From contig JAAFHG010000209.1 of NCBI GenBank assembly GCA_013297585.1, forward strand, positions 1 to 6,683: a stretch of 6,683 nucleotides of DNA. The letters are read 5' to 3'. The stretch is from Chitinophagales bacterium (GTDB lineage Bacteria > Bacteroidota > Bacteroidia > Chitinophagales > Chitinophagaceae). A model generated the notes under the pieces. That model was not told where the DNA came from. It saw nothing but the letters and a program-made list of their open reading frames with translations, and made no database searches. Every line of letters starts with the position of its first letter. Position 1 is the stretch's first letter. The position numbers were made by a program, and so were the translations under genes. Below, in pieces: positions 1 to 6,683 of the stretch.

Positions 1-333
1 TCTTTCCTTTGCTAGTTTAAATTTTTCAAACTCATTTCTATTGTGTGTTGAAGGAATATGTTGTACCTGTTTGCCAATTACGGCGCAAAAATCATTATAA
101 GATTGCGTGAAGATTAAATGCTGATGCCAAACAGTATCTACTATAGCAGATGGCGAAACCATCCAATCTGAACTCGCTGCCAAATACATAAATTTCCTAT
201 ATTCTGCAATGGCGGTTTCTGTAAATTGTTTTGTCCAAAAATTTTCGTGGGCAAGTCTTGTCGTAAAGCCATATTCACTTATGGGGTTGTCAAGATCAAA
301 CTTTTCAATGTTATCCCAAAGTTTTGTATTCAT
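1..333 (-). CDS. GRDP-like (WHxH motif) protein, N-terminal part, cut by the window edge
   Basis: The frame is open from an ATG at 333 to the left edge, giving 111 residues that start MNTKLWDNIEKF; the stop codon lies outside. There is no signal peptide or membrane segment in this part, so it looks cytosolic, but a missing C-terminus could hold membrane helices. Residues 65-94 carry the core signature: VDTVWHQH at 65-72, then a Tyr-x-x-Phe-Cys at 79-83, a Gly at 87 and a His-x-Pro at 92-94. From memory this matches the GRDP-like family (formerly DUF1399), whose hallmark is a WHxH motif followed by a conserved Tyr. The biochemical function of bacterial members is not known to me. H70, H72, C83 and H92 could form a metal site, which is speculation. 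The gene is codirectional with the hydrolase but 131 nt downstream of it, so it may have its own promoter. The gene call is firm; the family is fairly sure. Confidence 0.8.
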   Translation of the reverse strand, partial: MNTKLWDNIEKFDLDNPISEYGFTTRLAHENFWTKQFTETAIAEYRKFMYLAASSDWMVSPSAIVDTVWHQHLIFTQSYNDFCAVIGKQVQHIPSTHNRNEFEKFKLAKER

Positions 334-340
334 GGTGCTA

Positions 341-359
341 TGCAATATATTGTATTGCA
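341..359. repeat. 7-bp inverted repeat just upstream of the GRDP-like gene
   Basis: TGCAATA at 341-347 and TATTGCA at 353-359 are perfect reverse complements around a 5-nt spacer. The repeat ends 7 nt before the minus-strand ATG at 333. TGCAATAT also recurs as a direct repeat at 341-348 and 356-363. Its position over the expected ribosome-binding and 5' leader region would suit an operator or a translation-modulating hairpin. The sequence is AT-rich and the arms are short, so chance is a real alternative. I found no convincing Bacteroidota promoter (TTG plus TAnnTTTG) in the 334-464 spacer: only near matches such as CACATTTG and TTATTTTG, neither with a well-spaced upstream TTG. Confidence 0.35.
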
Positions 360-464
360 ATATTACGCTTTAGTTGTTTCAAAATAAGCATAAGAAATAC
401 CACTTTACTAAGCGTTAAAGATGCGCTGTGCAAATGTGAAAAACACGTAAAAAAGGCTATCAAT

Positions 465-2687
465 TTACTGTTTCATCAATTTTGCACTTTCTACAATGCC
501 CTCATTTTGTAGCACTATAAAATAGATGCCTTTGTTTAATGATGACGTTTCTATACTTTGATTAGTGGCGCCTGATTGTAAATTGTAAGTAACCATTAGC
601 CTACCATTTACATCTAAAACCTTTAACTGCGCCGCTTTTACTACCGGGGTAAACACTGCTTTTACCGCAGTACCATTTGATACGGTTGGATAAATCATTA
701 ATGGCATATCGGCATTATTAAAAACATCTGTAAGCACGTTACTGTATGTAAAACTGCCATCTTTATCTACTATTTTTAGGCGATAGTATGATGCGCTAGC
801 TGTATTAGAAACATCGGTATAACTATACGCACTGCCATTGGCCTTATCCAATCCATTAATGGTTGCAATTGGGTAAAATGTTTGCGCATTGTTACTGCGC
901 TCTAATTCAAAATGGCTAAAATTGATTTCAGATTGCGTTTGCCAATTTAAAACAACATTGCTATTGCTACGATTGAGTTTAAAATTAACAAGCGTAACGG
1001 GCAAGGAAGTGGCAATAATATTAGCATCAGAAAAACCACCTGTAATTACTAGATCTGGTTCAGTATCTGCTGTGCCACTACCTATTAAAAACGAGCCATT
1101 ACTAGTTGCATCAAAAGGGGTTATTCTAAATGTAATGGTGCTAGTTGGTGGTACATCTTGCAGCCCAGCAATACTAGATAAATCAATAGGCCCAAGGGTG
1201 TAATTACCCGTTGTACGAACTGGACCAGCAATTGTTGCGCAGGGCTCAAAATCGCCATTATCCAATTGATAATCAATTTGATACTTGATAGGACCAGTAT
1301 TACTAATTCGGATATTCAACTTATCAATTGAATGATAGTTTACAGATTTTCCGTTCTTATATTTTAAACTAAATCGTAAAAATTTATTAGCAGCAATACC
1401 TGCTGCGGCCGTAGTAATTGAAAAATCAGTACCGCCCCAATAACCGTTTGACGATGTTGTAAAAGGTTGATCTACACCTGAGCCTCTACTAAGGGCTAAT
1501 GGGGCTGTCATATTTGTATTAAGTGTGGTAGCAGCAAAACTGTTTACATTAAGGCCACCTTGCATAAATGTTGAAGGATCCCAAGCAGCCAAGGTAACAG
1601 GAAAGGCAGGCCGTGTATCAATGATATTTTCAGGGTAGGCATCTACCGATGCATGATTGGCATAAATACTACCACCAGTAGTTAATGTGCCATTGGTATT
1701 TCTAGCAGGTAAATCGTTACCAAAAAAATACGCATAACGTTCTACCCTCGGGTCAGCATCTAACCAAGGCAATGCTAAACGCATAAATGCCTCTTGCACA
1801 GCGGGTGGCCTATTAACATTGGCATTAAACTCGGTAATCCAAATAGGTTTCTTGTACAAATCGTATACAGCTGCAATATGATTTTTAAACCGATTAAATA
1901 CATCGGTAGCGCTTGGGTTTTGGTTAAGGGTAGATAAATAATTACCCCAATCGTACCAGTGTATACATATCACATCAATTTTTAGTCGCTCTTTGTTGGC
2001 TTCATTTGCGAAGCTATCTAACCATACTCTATATTGCGATTCGGTACAAGCAGGCGAACCCATTCTTTGCCCTGCACGTAGTAATTTTTTGTACAAAGGC
2101 ACAGAAGGCGCTACATACATATTAGCTTGCCCATCGTGGTCTGGCTCGTTGAATGCTAAGTAATGCGTTAATGAATCTCTTTGAATAACCGTGTTAATGT
2201 TAGCGTCTGACGCGCCGCTACCGTTCCAAGACATTGGTGCAAACTCTCTTGTAGGCGTAGACGCATCTCTAAAGCCCCAATCGTAAAACCAAGTTGCATT
2301 TAGTTGTTCTGTTAAGGTATTATCTGTATTGCCTGAGCCCTTCTTTTTTACTGGTACACTTGGTAATTTAAGTACACGAATAAAGGACACTTTATTTTGC
2401 ATTACCAAAGAAAGATTGACATTGACATTGCTTTTGGTAGCCATGTACGTAAAGCGCTCGCCACTGCCATCTGCATTTTCGGCTAATGTTGCCATAAAAC
2501 CTTGGCTTAAAGCAATGGATTTAATGCCATCATTCAACCCATTAGGAATACTGCTACTAGTATAAATAGTACGTGCAACACAAGTAGCTGAAGTGCCTTG
2601 CAAGTTATAATTTGAATAAATAGTTAATTGCGCTAGTAATATTTGCGAAGCAAATAATACCGCAATACTCAAGAGCATCTTTTTCAT
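465..2687 (-). CDS. Secreted GH128 (Asl1-like) beta-1,3-glucanase with T9SS sorting domain
   Basis: This 740-residue protein is a probable endo-beta-1,3-glucanase that acts at the cell surface or in the medium. Residues 1-19 are a Sec signal peptide (MKK, hydrophobic core, LLA before Q20). Residues 21-106 resemble two beta/gamma-crystallin Greek-key motifs (Y24 to G31 and NDGIKS at 52-57; G76 and QNKVSF at 97-102). The GH128 TIM barrel spans about 130-340: WFYDWG at 133-138, EFAPMSW at 148-154, FNEPD at 179-183, HWYDW at 243-247 and WITEF at 283-287. By family analogy E181 is the acid/base and E286 the nucleophile. Residues about 363-551 look like a beta-sandwich, about 562-655 an FN3-like module, and about 664-740 the T9SS type A tail (YPTVSNG, LDVNGR, LNKGIYFI). 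The ATG at 2687 gives a full signal peptide; the ATG at 2678 (Met4) is an alternative. The gene follows susD by 71 nt. Fold and secretion are confident; substrate is inferred from the family. Confidence 0.9.
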   Translation of the reverse strand: MKKMLLSIAVLFASQILLAQLTIYSNYNLQGTSATCVARTIYTSSSIPNGLNDGIKSIALSQGFMATLAENADGSGERFTYMATKSNVNVNLSLVMQNKVSFIRVLKLPSVPVKKKGSGNTDNTLTEQLNATWFYDWGFRDASTPTREFAPMSWNGSGASDANINTVIQRDSLTHYLAFNEPDHDGQANMYVAPSVPLYKKLLRAGQRMGSPACTESQYRVWLDSFANEANKERLKIDVICIHWYDWGNYLSTLNQNPSATDVFNRFKNHIAAVYDLYKKPIWITEFNANVNRPPAVQEAFMRLALPWLDADPRVERYAYFFGNDLPARNTNGTLTTGGSIYANHASVDAYPENIIDTRPAFPVTLAAWDPSTFMQGGLNVNSFAATTLNTNMTAPLALSRGSGVDQPFTTSSNGYWGGTDFSITTAAAGIAANKFLRFSLKYKNGKSVNYHSIDKLNIRISNTGPIKYQIDYQLDNGDFEPCATIAGPVRTTGNYTLGPIDLSSIAGLQDVPPTSTITFRITPFDATSNGSFLIGSGTADTEPDLVITGGFSDANIIATSLPVTLVNFKLNRSNSNVVLNWQTQSEINFSHFELERSNNAQTFYPIATINGLDKANGSAYSYTDVSNTASASYYRLKIVDKDGSFTYSNVLTDVFNNADMPLMIYPTVSNGTAVKAVFTPVVKAAQLKVLDVNGRLMVTYNLQSGATNQSIETSSLNKGIYFIVLQNEGIVESAKLMKQ

Positions 2688-2717
2688 AAAAGCATCGTTA
2701 ATGAACTTTTAATAACT

Positions 2718-2743
2718 AAGCTTATTTGGTAGCAAATAAGCTT
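2718..2743 (-). promoter_or_regulatory. Perfect 11-bp stem-loop between susD and the GH128 gene
   Basis: AAGCTTATTTG at 2718-2728 and CAAATAAGCTT at 2733-2743 are exact reverse complements around a 4-nt loop. The element lies 15 nt after the susD stop and 30 nt before the hydrolase ATG. In the minus-strand transcript the stem is followed by AGTTATTAAAAG rather than a U-run, so it is not a standard intrinsic terminator. A partial attenuator, an RNA-processing site or a 3'-end stabiliser that makes susCD mRNA more abundant than hydrolase mRNA would fit better. The structure is seen directly; its function is inferred. Confidence 0.6.
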
Positions 2744-2758
2744 TAAAACACGTCTGTA

Positions 2759-4267
2759 TTAGAACCCTGGATTCTGTGTCATATTTGGGTTATTAGATTG
2801 TTCTGTAAGCGGTATTGGTAGTACTTTGTATTTATTTGGAAACTCCCCACCTTCTAAAAACTTGTAATCGGTAATTGGTTTACTTTGATAGTCTGCTAAA
2901 GAAGCTTGAATGGTTGGTATTAAAATATCCCAACGTTTTAAATTGAACCAACGTTTACATTCAAATGCAAATTCTCTTCTGCTTTCAAGTCTATATTTAT
3001 TTCTTAAATCGGTTTGGTCTGCATAAGTAAGGGCAGGCAAAGAAGTACCACCATGTGCAGATCTTACTTGATTAATAAGTACTAGCGCTGCATCTAAATT
3101 GCTAGTGCCGCCAATTTCAATAAGCGCTTCTGCGGTCATCATTAATACTTCGGCGTAACGTAACAGAATTAAATCGTCACTAGCATCGTCGTTATTGGTT
3201 GAGTTATATTTTGCCACCAAAGCACCGTTAAAATTAGCTAGTGCAAAGCTGCTTACTGTGACACTTCTTCTCAAATCGCCTGTTTCGTAAACCCTGCGTG
3301 CAGGTGTTGCATCAGTTGCAAAATCTTTAGTAGGGCTTGTGTATCTAAAGGTTCTAAAGGTCCAGCCCATTCTTGTATATGCGTTTAAGCTATTTGCCAA
3401 TGCATTAGTACCTCTAATGTAATAGATGCGTTCTCTATCAAGTGCTTTTGTGCTGATAGTAGGGGTAAAAATATTGGCAAAAACCGTGTTTAAAGCAATA
3501 TTGTATCTAGCTCTGTTATCAATTAAATCTTTCAATTCATCTATTGCTAATTGGTAGCCACTAGGGTCTTTTAACGGATAACCAGCCATGGTTAAATATA
3601 CTTTTCCGAGTAATGTTTTTGCTGCTGCTACAGTTACTCTGCCTCCATCGCTGCCACTATAAGTATATGATGTATCTAAATGTAGTTTTGCGTATTGTAA
3701 ATCTTTTATAATGCTTTCATAAATCTCTTTGGTGGGCGTTCTTTTTGGAAAGATATTGTTGGCAACAACGTTTGCAGGTTCTGTCATTAAAGGTATATCG
3801 CCAAACATTTGTGTTAATGTAAAATGATAATATGCTCTAAAAAATCTTGCTTGTGCCTGTGCTAGCCTTATAATTCTAGCTCTATTATTAACACTATCGG
3901 TAGCATATTTAATAACACTATTTGCCCTGTTTATTACTGTGTAAGGCCTTGCCCAAGCACCTGCAATTACAGTATTTGCCGATGTAAAAGTCATTAAATC
4001 TATCTCGGCTCTAACCACTTGAAAATTGGTGTTGGTAGAATAGCCTCCATCATCTGACATGCCTTCTAATGGAAACATTACCGGTAAGCCACTTTCAACT
4101 TCAAAACGGGCGGCACTATACACACCATCTACAGCTGCATTAATATCGTCTTCGTTTTTATAAAAATTGGCATCTGTAACTTGATCTTTAGGTACTTCTT
4201 CTAAAAATTTTTTGCAAGAAGTAAAAAAGAAAGATAGTAATAAGATTAAAAAAATATTCTTTTTCAT
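2759..4267 (-). CDS. SusD/RagB family nutrient-binding outer-membrane lipoprotein
   Basis: This complete 502-residue protein is the surface lid partner of the SusC transporter. It binds the glycan fragments and hands them to the SusC barrel. Residues 1-17 are a lipoprotein signal peptide, and the lipobox FTSC puts the lipidated cysteine at 18. The following KKFLEE has the charged character of Bacteroidota surface-export signals. The SusD N-terminal domain shows RFFRAYYHF at 141-149 and FGDIPL at 155-160, then TPTKEIYESI at 177-186 and the TPR-like helix AAAKTLLGKVYL at 214-225. The C-terminal RagB/SusD domain shows LLRYAEVLMMTAEAL at 368-382, INQVR at 398-402, ESRREFAFECKRWFNLKRW at 428-446 and a typical NPGF end. 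Length is normal for the family. The ATG at 4267 is the only start that gives the full lipoprotein signal. Glucan specificity is inferred from the downstream GH128 enzyme, not from SusD itself. Confidence 0.96.
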   Translation of the reverse strand: MKKNIFLILLLSFFFTSCKKFLEEVPKDQVTDANFYKNEDDINAAVDGVYSAARFEVESGLPVMFPLEGMSDDGGYSTNTNFQVVRAEIDLMTFTSANTVIAGAWARPYTVINRANSVIKYATDSVNNRARIIRLAQAQARFFRAYYHFTLTQMFGDIPLMTEPANVVANNIFPKRTPTKEIYESIIKDLQYAKLHLDTSYTYSGSDGGRVTVAAAKTLLGKVYLTMAGYPLKDPSGYQLAIDELKDLIDNRARYNIALNTVFANIFTPTISTKALDRERIYYIRGTNALANSLNAYTRMGWTFRTFRYTSPTKDFATDATPARRVYETGDLRRSVTVSSFALANFNGALVAKYNSTNNDDASDDLILLRYAEVLMMTAEALIEIGGTSNLDAALVLINQVRSAHGGTSLPALTYADQTDLRNKYRLESRREFAFECKRWFNLKRWDILIPTIQASLADYQSKPITDYKFLEGGEFPNKYKVLPIPLTEQSNNPNMTQNPGF

Positions 4268-4270
4268 AAT

Positions 4271-4276
4271 TCCTTT
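4271..4276 (-). promoter_or_regulatory. Shine-Dalgarno-like AAAGGA before susD
   Basis: The minus strand reads AAAGGA then ATT before the ATG at 4267, inside the 19-nt susC-susD spacer. It supports that start, although the 3-nt gap is short. The other starts in the window have no comparable purine motif. With so short a spacer, susD is almost certainly on the susC transcript and may be translated by coupling to it. Confidence 0.4.
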
Positions 4277-4286
4277 ATTAAATTAT

Positions 4287-6683
4287 TTATAATGTAATTG
4301 TAAACCCAAAACGATATGCTTTGGCTAGTGGTGCAGAGCCATTATCCATGCCTCTATTAAAGCTATTTCCGGCTGTTGCACCCACTTCTGGGTTAAAACC
4401 TGTATATCTAGTTATTATAAAAAGGTTTTGCACGTTGCCATAAAATTGAATGCCTTGCACTTTTAGTTTCTTTACAATACGATCAGGTACTCTATACGAT
4501 AAACTAATATCTCTACAGCGGAAGTAATCAGCATTTTCAATAAAATAATCGGCAGATTGTCTTTGGTCGGTTGTTGTGCCTGGTGTAATGGCTGTTGCAG
4601 TTTTATTGCTTTCTCTAATTTCCTCTACAAGTTTAGCATCCATACCTGGCCAAATCATTCTATATCTTCTAGCATATGTATCTCGTCTAACATTGTTTAA
4701 ACCAGTCATTGTGCCCCAGTTTATCTCAAATTGGTTAAATACTTGCGCACCATATGAGTAGCTAAAAAATGCGCTTAGCTCAAAGTTTTTGTATCTAATT
4801 GTTGTATTTAAGCCCCCAAAGCCTTTTGGCAATGCATTACCAAGCCAAGTTCTATCTAAATCGTTTAAAAAGCCATCACCATTTAAATCTGCAAATCGTC
4901 TATCACCTTCATTTACACCAGTTATACTTGCGGGTTTATTGGCAATTGCAGCACTATCCCATATACCTTGTGTTTTATATCCAATAAATGAACCTAAAGC
5001 TCTTCCTGAAGTTATGCGTAACGTGGGTACATTGTTTCCTAAAAACCCACCAGAATAAAATTCATCTGGGCTATTGGTACGTAATTTCTCTACTAAATTA
5101 GTAGCCATTGTAAGGTTTCCACCCAAGGTCCAAGAGAAATTTCTTTGATTAATTACTTTAAAATTTACTGTTATTTCAAGCCCCTTGTTTAAAAGTGTAC
5201 CTACGTTGTCTGCTAGAGATGAAAAACCAGATGAAGGCGGTGTTTGTACTTGAAGCAATAAATCTTTAGTTCTTCTTTGGAAATATTCTACGGTTGCACT
5301 TATTCTATTATTAAATAATCCTAAATCAAGTGCTAGGTTTGTACTACTTGTTGTTTCCCACACTAGGTATGGATTACCTAATCTGTTAGGTGAAAATCCT
5401 AATGTTTGTACATTATTGCCCCAAATCATGAAATTAGGTGCTAGTGTAGACTGTGTTGCATATGCGCTAATGGCTTGGTTACCTACTAACCCCCAACTAC
5501 CTCTAAATTTGGCTTCGTTAACTACATTACGTAATGGCTTAAACCATTTTTCTTGTTCCATTTTCCAAGCTATACTCGTTGCAGGAAACACACCATACTG
5601 ATTGCCTTCGGCAAATTTTGAACTACCATCGTATCTTGCTGATAAATTAACAACAATACTTTTCTTGTACAAATAGTTAAACTGAAAAATACTTGCTACC
5701 AATTGGTTTGCCGTATAATCGGAAGAAATGCCTTGTGGTATTGCAGCAGATAAATTATTATATCCTGTAATGTTATTGCTAAAATTTCCAACAACAGATC
5801 TTTGGGCAGATTGAACAAACTTCTCAGCAGAAAATACCAATGCTGTATTAATAGTGTGATTCATGCTTAGGCTTTTACGGTAGCTAAAGTCTAGTTGATA
5901 TAGTACACTATTGTTTTGTGAATTACCAGCATTTGCCTGGCCTCTATAAGTTACAAATGGCAATGGAATATTTATTGGAATAAAAGTTTGCAGCAACGAA
6001 TTAAACTGATTGACACTTAATTTTCCTTGAACATTAAAATTTTTATTAAACTTATAGTTTAAAATAGCGCTGCCTAGTATTTGTGTAGATGTATTTGAAT
6101 TTCTAACACCTCTCTCAGAAGTAATTAATAATGGATTTAATCTACTTTGTGAGCTTTCAAAATCGTTTAGCCCAGCGTTAATTTCTGCAAGTGTAAATCT
6201 TGGATTGTAGTAAACAGTACCTAACCTTGGGTTTAAAAGCGTTGCACTACCTATCCCATATCTATAATCCCATATACTATTGAATCCACCATCTGGGTTT
6301 AATAAAGGCGATGTAGGCGACCAGTTTAAAGCCCTAGAAGTAAGGGTTTGGGTGGGTGTACCAAATCTATCGGTTGCAGTTATGCCTAAGTTAAATTTTA
6401 ATGTAAGCTTAGATGTAACAGGTATTTCATAATTAATTCTACCACTGTACCTTTTTAAATAAGTACCAGTGATGACACCTTGCTGATCGTAATACTGCCC
6501 AGATACATAATATTTAGCACCACCAATTGCACCACCGCTAATATTCATAGATAAATCTCTTGCAACAGCATTGCCTGCTAAAGCCTCTTGATGATTGTAT
6601 TCTTGCAACGATGGTATTTCACTAGCTATGTAAGGCGTATCAGATGTAAACAGCGTAACGCCTCTATTTTTTCTATTCACCCA
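4287..6683 (-). CDS. SusC/RagA TonB-linked outer-membrane transporter, 5' part missing
   Basis: The frame is open to the right edge, so this is the C-terminal 798 residues of a protein that in this family usually has about 1000 or more. The GTG at 6680 is an internal Val codon, not a start. The signal peptide, carboxypeptidase-regulatory-like domain and most of the plug are missing. Counting from that Val, what remains begins near the plug-barrel junction (LSMNISGG at 43-50) and runs through the TonB-dependent barrel. SusC-type signatures are ARYDGSSKF at 348-356, GSWGLVGNQ at 394-402, NPYLVWETT at 436-444, the calcium-loop-like DLNGDGFLNDLD at 598-609, YFIENADYFRCRDISLSY at 712-729, and NVQNLFIITRYTGFNPEV at 749-766. 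It imports oligosaccharides across the outer membrane together with the SusD protein 19 nt downstream. The last residue is Leu rather than the more common terminal Phe. Family assignment is very secure; substrate is inferred. Confidence 0.96.
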   Translation of the reverse strand, partial: WVNRKNRGVTLFTSDTPYIASEIPSLQEYNHQEALAGNAVARDLSMNISGGAIGGAKYYVSGQYYDQQGVITGTYLKRYSGRINYEIPVTSKLTLKFNLGITATDRFGTPTQTLTSRALNWSPTSPLLNPDGGFNSIWDYRYGIGSATLLNPRLGTVYYNPRFTLAEINAGLNDFESSQSRLNPLLITSERGVRNSNTSTQILGSAILNYKFNKNFNVQGKLSVNQFNSLLQTFIPINIPLPFVTYRGQANAGNSQNNSVLYQLDFSYRKSLSMNHTINTALVFSAEKFVQSAQRSVVGNFSNNITGYNNLSAAIPQGISSDYTANQLVASIFQFNYLYKKSIVVNLSARYDGSSKFAEGNQYGVFPATSIAWKMEQEKWFKPLRNVVNEAKFRGSWGLVGNQAISAYATQSTLAPNFMIWGNNVQTLGFSPNRLGNPYLVWETTSSTNLALDLGLFNNRISATVEYFQRRTKDLLLQVQTPPSSGFSSLADNVGTLLNKGLEITVNFKVINQRNFSWTLGGNLTMATNLVEKLRTNSPDEFYSGGFLGNNVPTLRITSGRALGSFIGYKTQGIWDSAAIANKPASITGVNEGDRRFADLNGDGFLNDLDRTWLGNALPKGFGGLNTTIRYKNFELSAFFSYSYGAQVFNQFEINWGTMTGLNNVRRDTYARRYRMIWPGMDAKLVEEIRESNKTATAITPGTTTDQRQSADYFIENADYFRCRDISLSYRVPDRIVKKLKVQGIQFYGNVQNLFIITRYTGFNPEVGATAGNSFNRGMDNGSAPLAKAYRFGFTITL

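Noticed and set aside
421..470. T-rich stretch after the glucanase stop as a rho-independent terminator
   Set aside because: The minus strand has runs of six and five T, but I can find only a weak 5-bp stem with a 12-nt loop and a 3-bp stem nearby, and no GC-rich hairpin leads into either run.
889..1203. Plus-strand open frame of 104 codons inside the glucanase gene
   Set aside because: It is fully antisense to a well-supported domain-rich gene and its translation has no recognisable domain or signal. The same holds for the plus-strand frames at 324-512, 2329-2565, 4576-4761, 4789-5058, 4799-4987 and 5416-5601.
2684..2695. Three-codon upstream frame (ATG CTT TTA TGA) overlapping the glucanase start codon
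   Set aside because: It could in principle couple translation, but such a short frame arises easily by chance, and there is no Shine-Dalgarno sequence or other support.
4900..4980. DLNGDGFLNDLD in SusC read as a dockerin or EF-hand domain
   Set aside because: A single calcium-loop-like motif of this kind is routine in SusC-type proteins at this position in the barrel, and it is not paired as in dockerins.
6678..6680. GTG as a possible start codon of the SusC gene
   Set aside because: The frame continues upstream to the window edge (TGG before it), and a SusC protein needs a signal peptide, regulatory-like domain and plug before this point. It is an internal Val codon of a truncated gene.

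Overview
The window is an AT-rich stretch of a Bacteroidota genome. The evidence is a SusC/SusD pair, a type IX secretion (T9SS) C-terminal sorting domain, a SusD lipoprotein signal with acidic residues shortly after the cysteine, and mostly poor Shine-Dalgarno sequences. The style of the proteins, and the FN3-like plus T9SS tail in particular, suggests Chitinophagaceae or a close relative; that placement is inference.

All four genes lie on the minus strand, so transcription runs from the right end to the left. In that order they are: (1) the C-terminal ~798 residues of a SusC/RagA TonB-dependent outer-membrane transporter, whose 5' part is beyond the right edge; (2) a complete SusD/RagB surface lipoprotein, 19 nt downstream; (3) a complete 740-residue multidomain secreted glycoside hydrolase with a GH128 (Asl1-like, endo-beta-1,3-glucanase family) catalytic core, a putative N-terminal beta/gamma-crystallin-like domain, a beta-sandwich, an FN3-like module and a T9SS tail, 71 nt after susD; and (4) after a 131-nt gap, the first 111 codons of a cytosolic-looking protein with the GRDP-like (glycine-rich domain-containing protein-like) WHxH signature, cut by the left edge.

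Genes 1-3 form a compact polysaccharide utilisation locus (PUL). The hydrolase is exported by T9SS to the cell surface or medium, where it would cleave a beta-1,3-glucan such as laminarin, a fungal-wall glucan or callose. SusD would capture the oligosaccharides and SusC would import them with TonB energy. No regulator and no SusE/F-type glycan-binding protein is visible; a regulator could lie upstream of susC, outside the window. The GRDP-like gene is probably not part of the PUL.

The non-coding parts are short. The susD-GH128 spacer holds a perfect 11-bp inverted repeat with a 4-nt loop, the strongest non-coding signal here. The GH128-GRDP spacer holds a 7-bp inverted repeat directly before the GRDP start codon. 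There are no RNA genes, mobile elements or CRISPR arrays. The PUL architecture is a recognisable one; the more unusual points are the domain make-up of the glucanase and the intercistronic hairpin.
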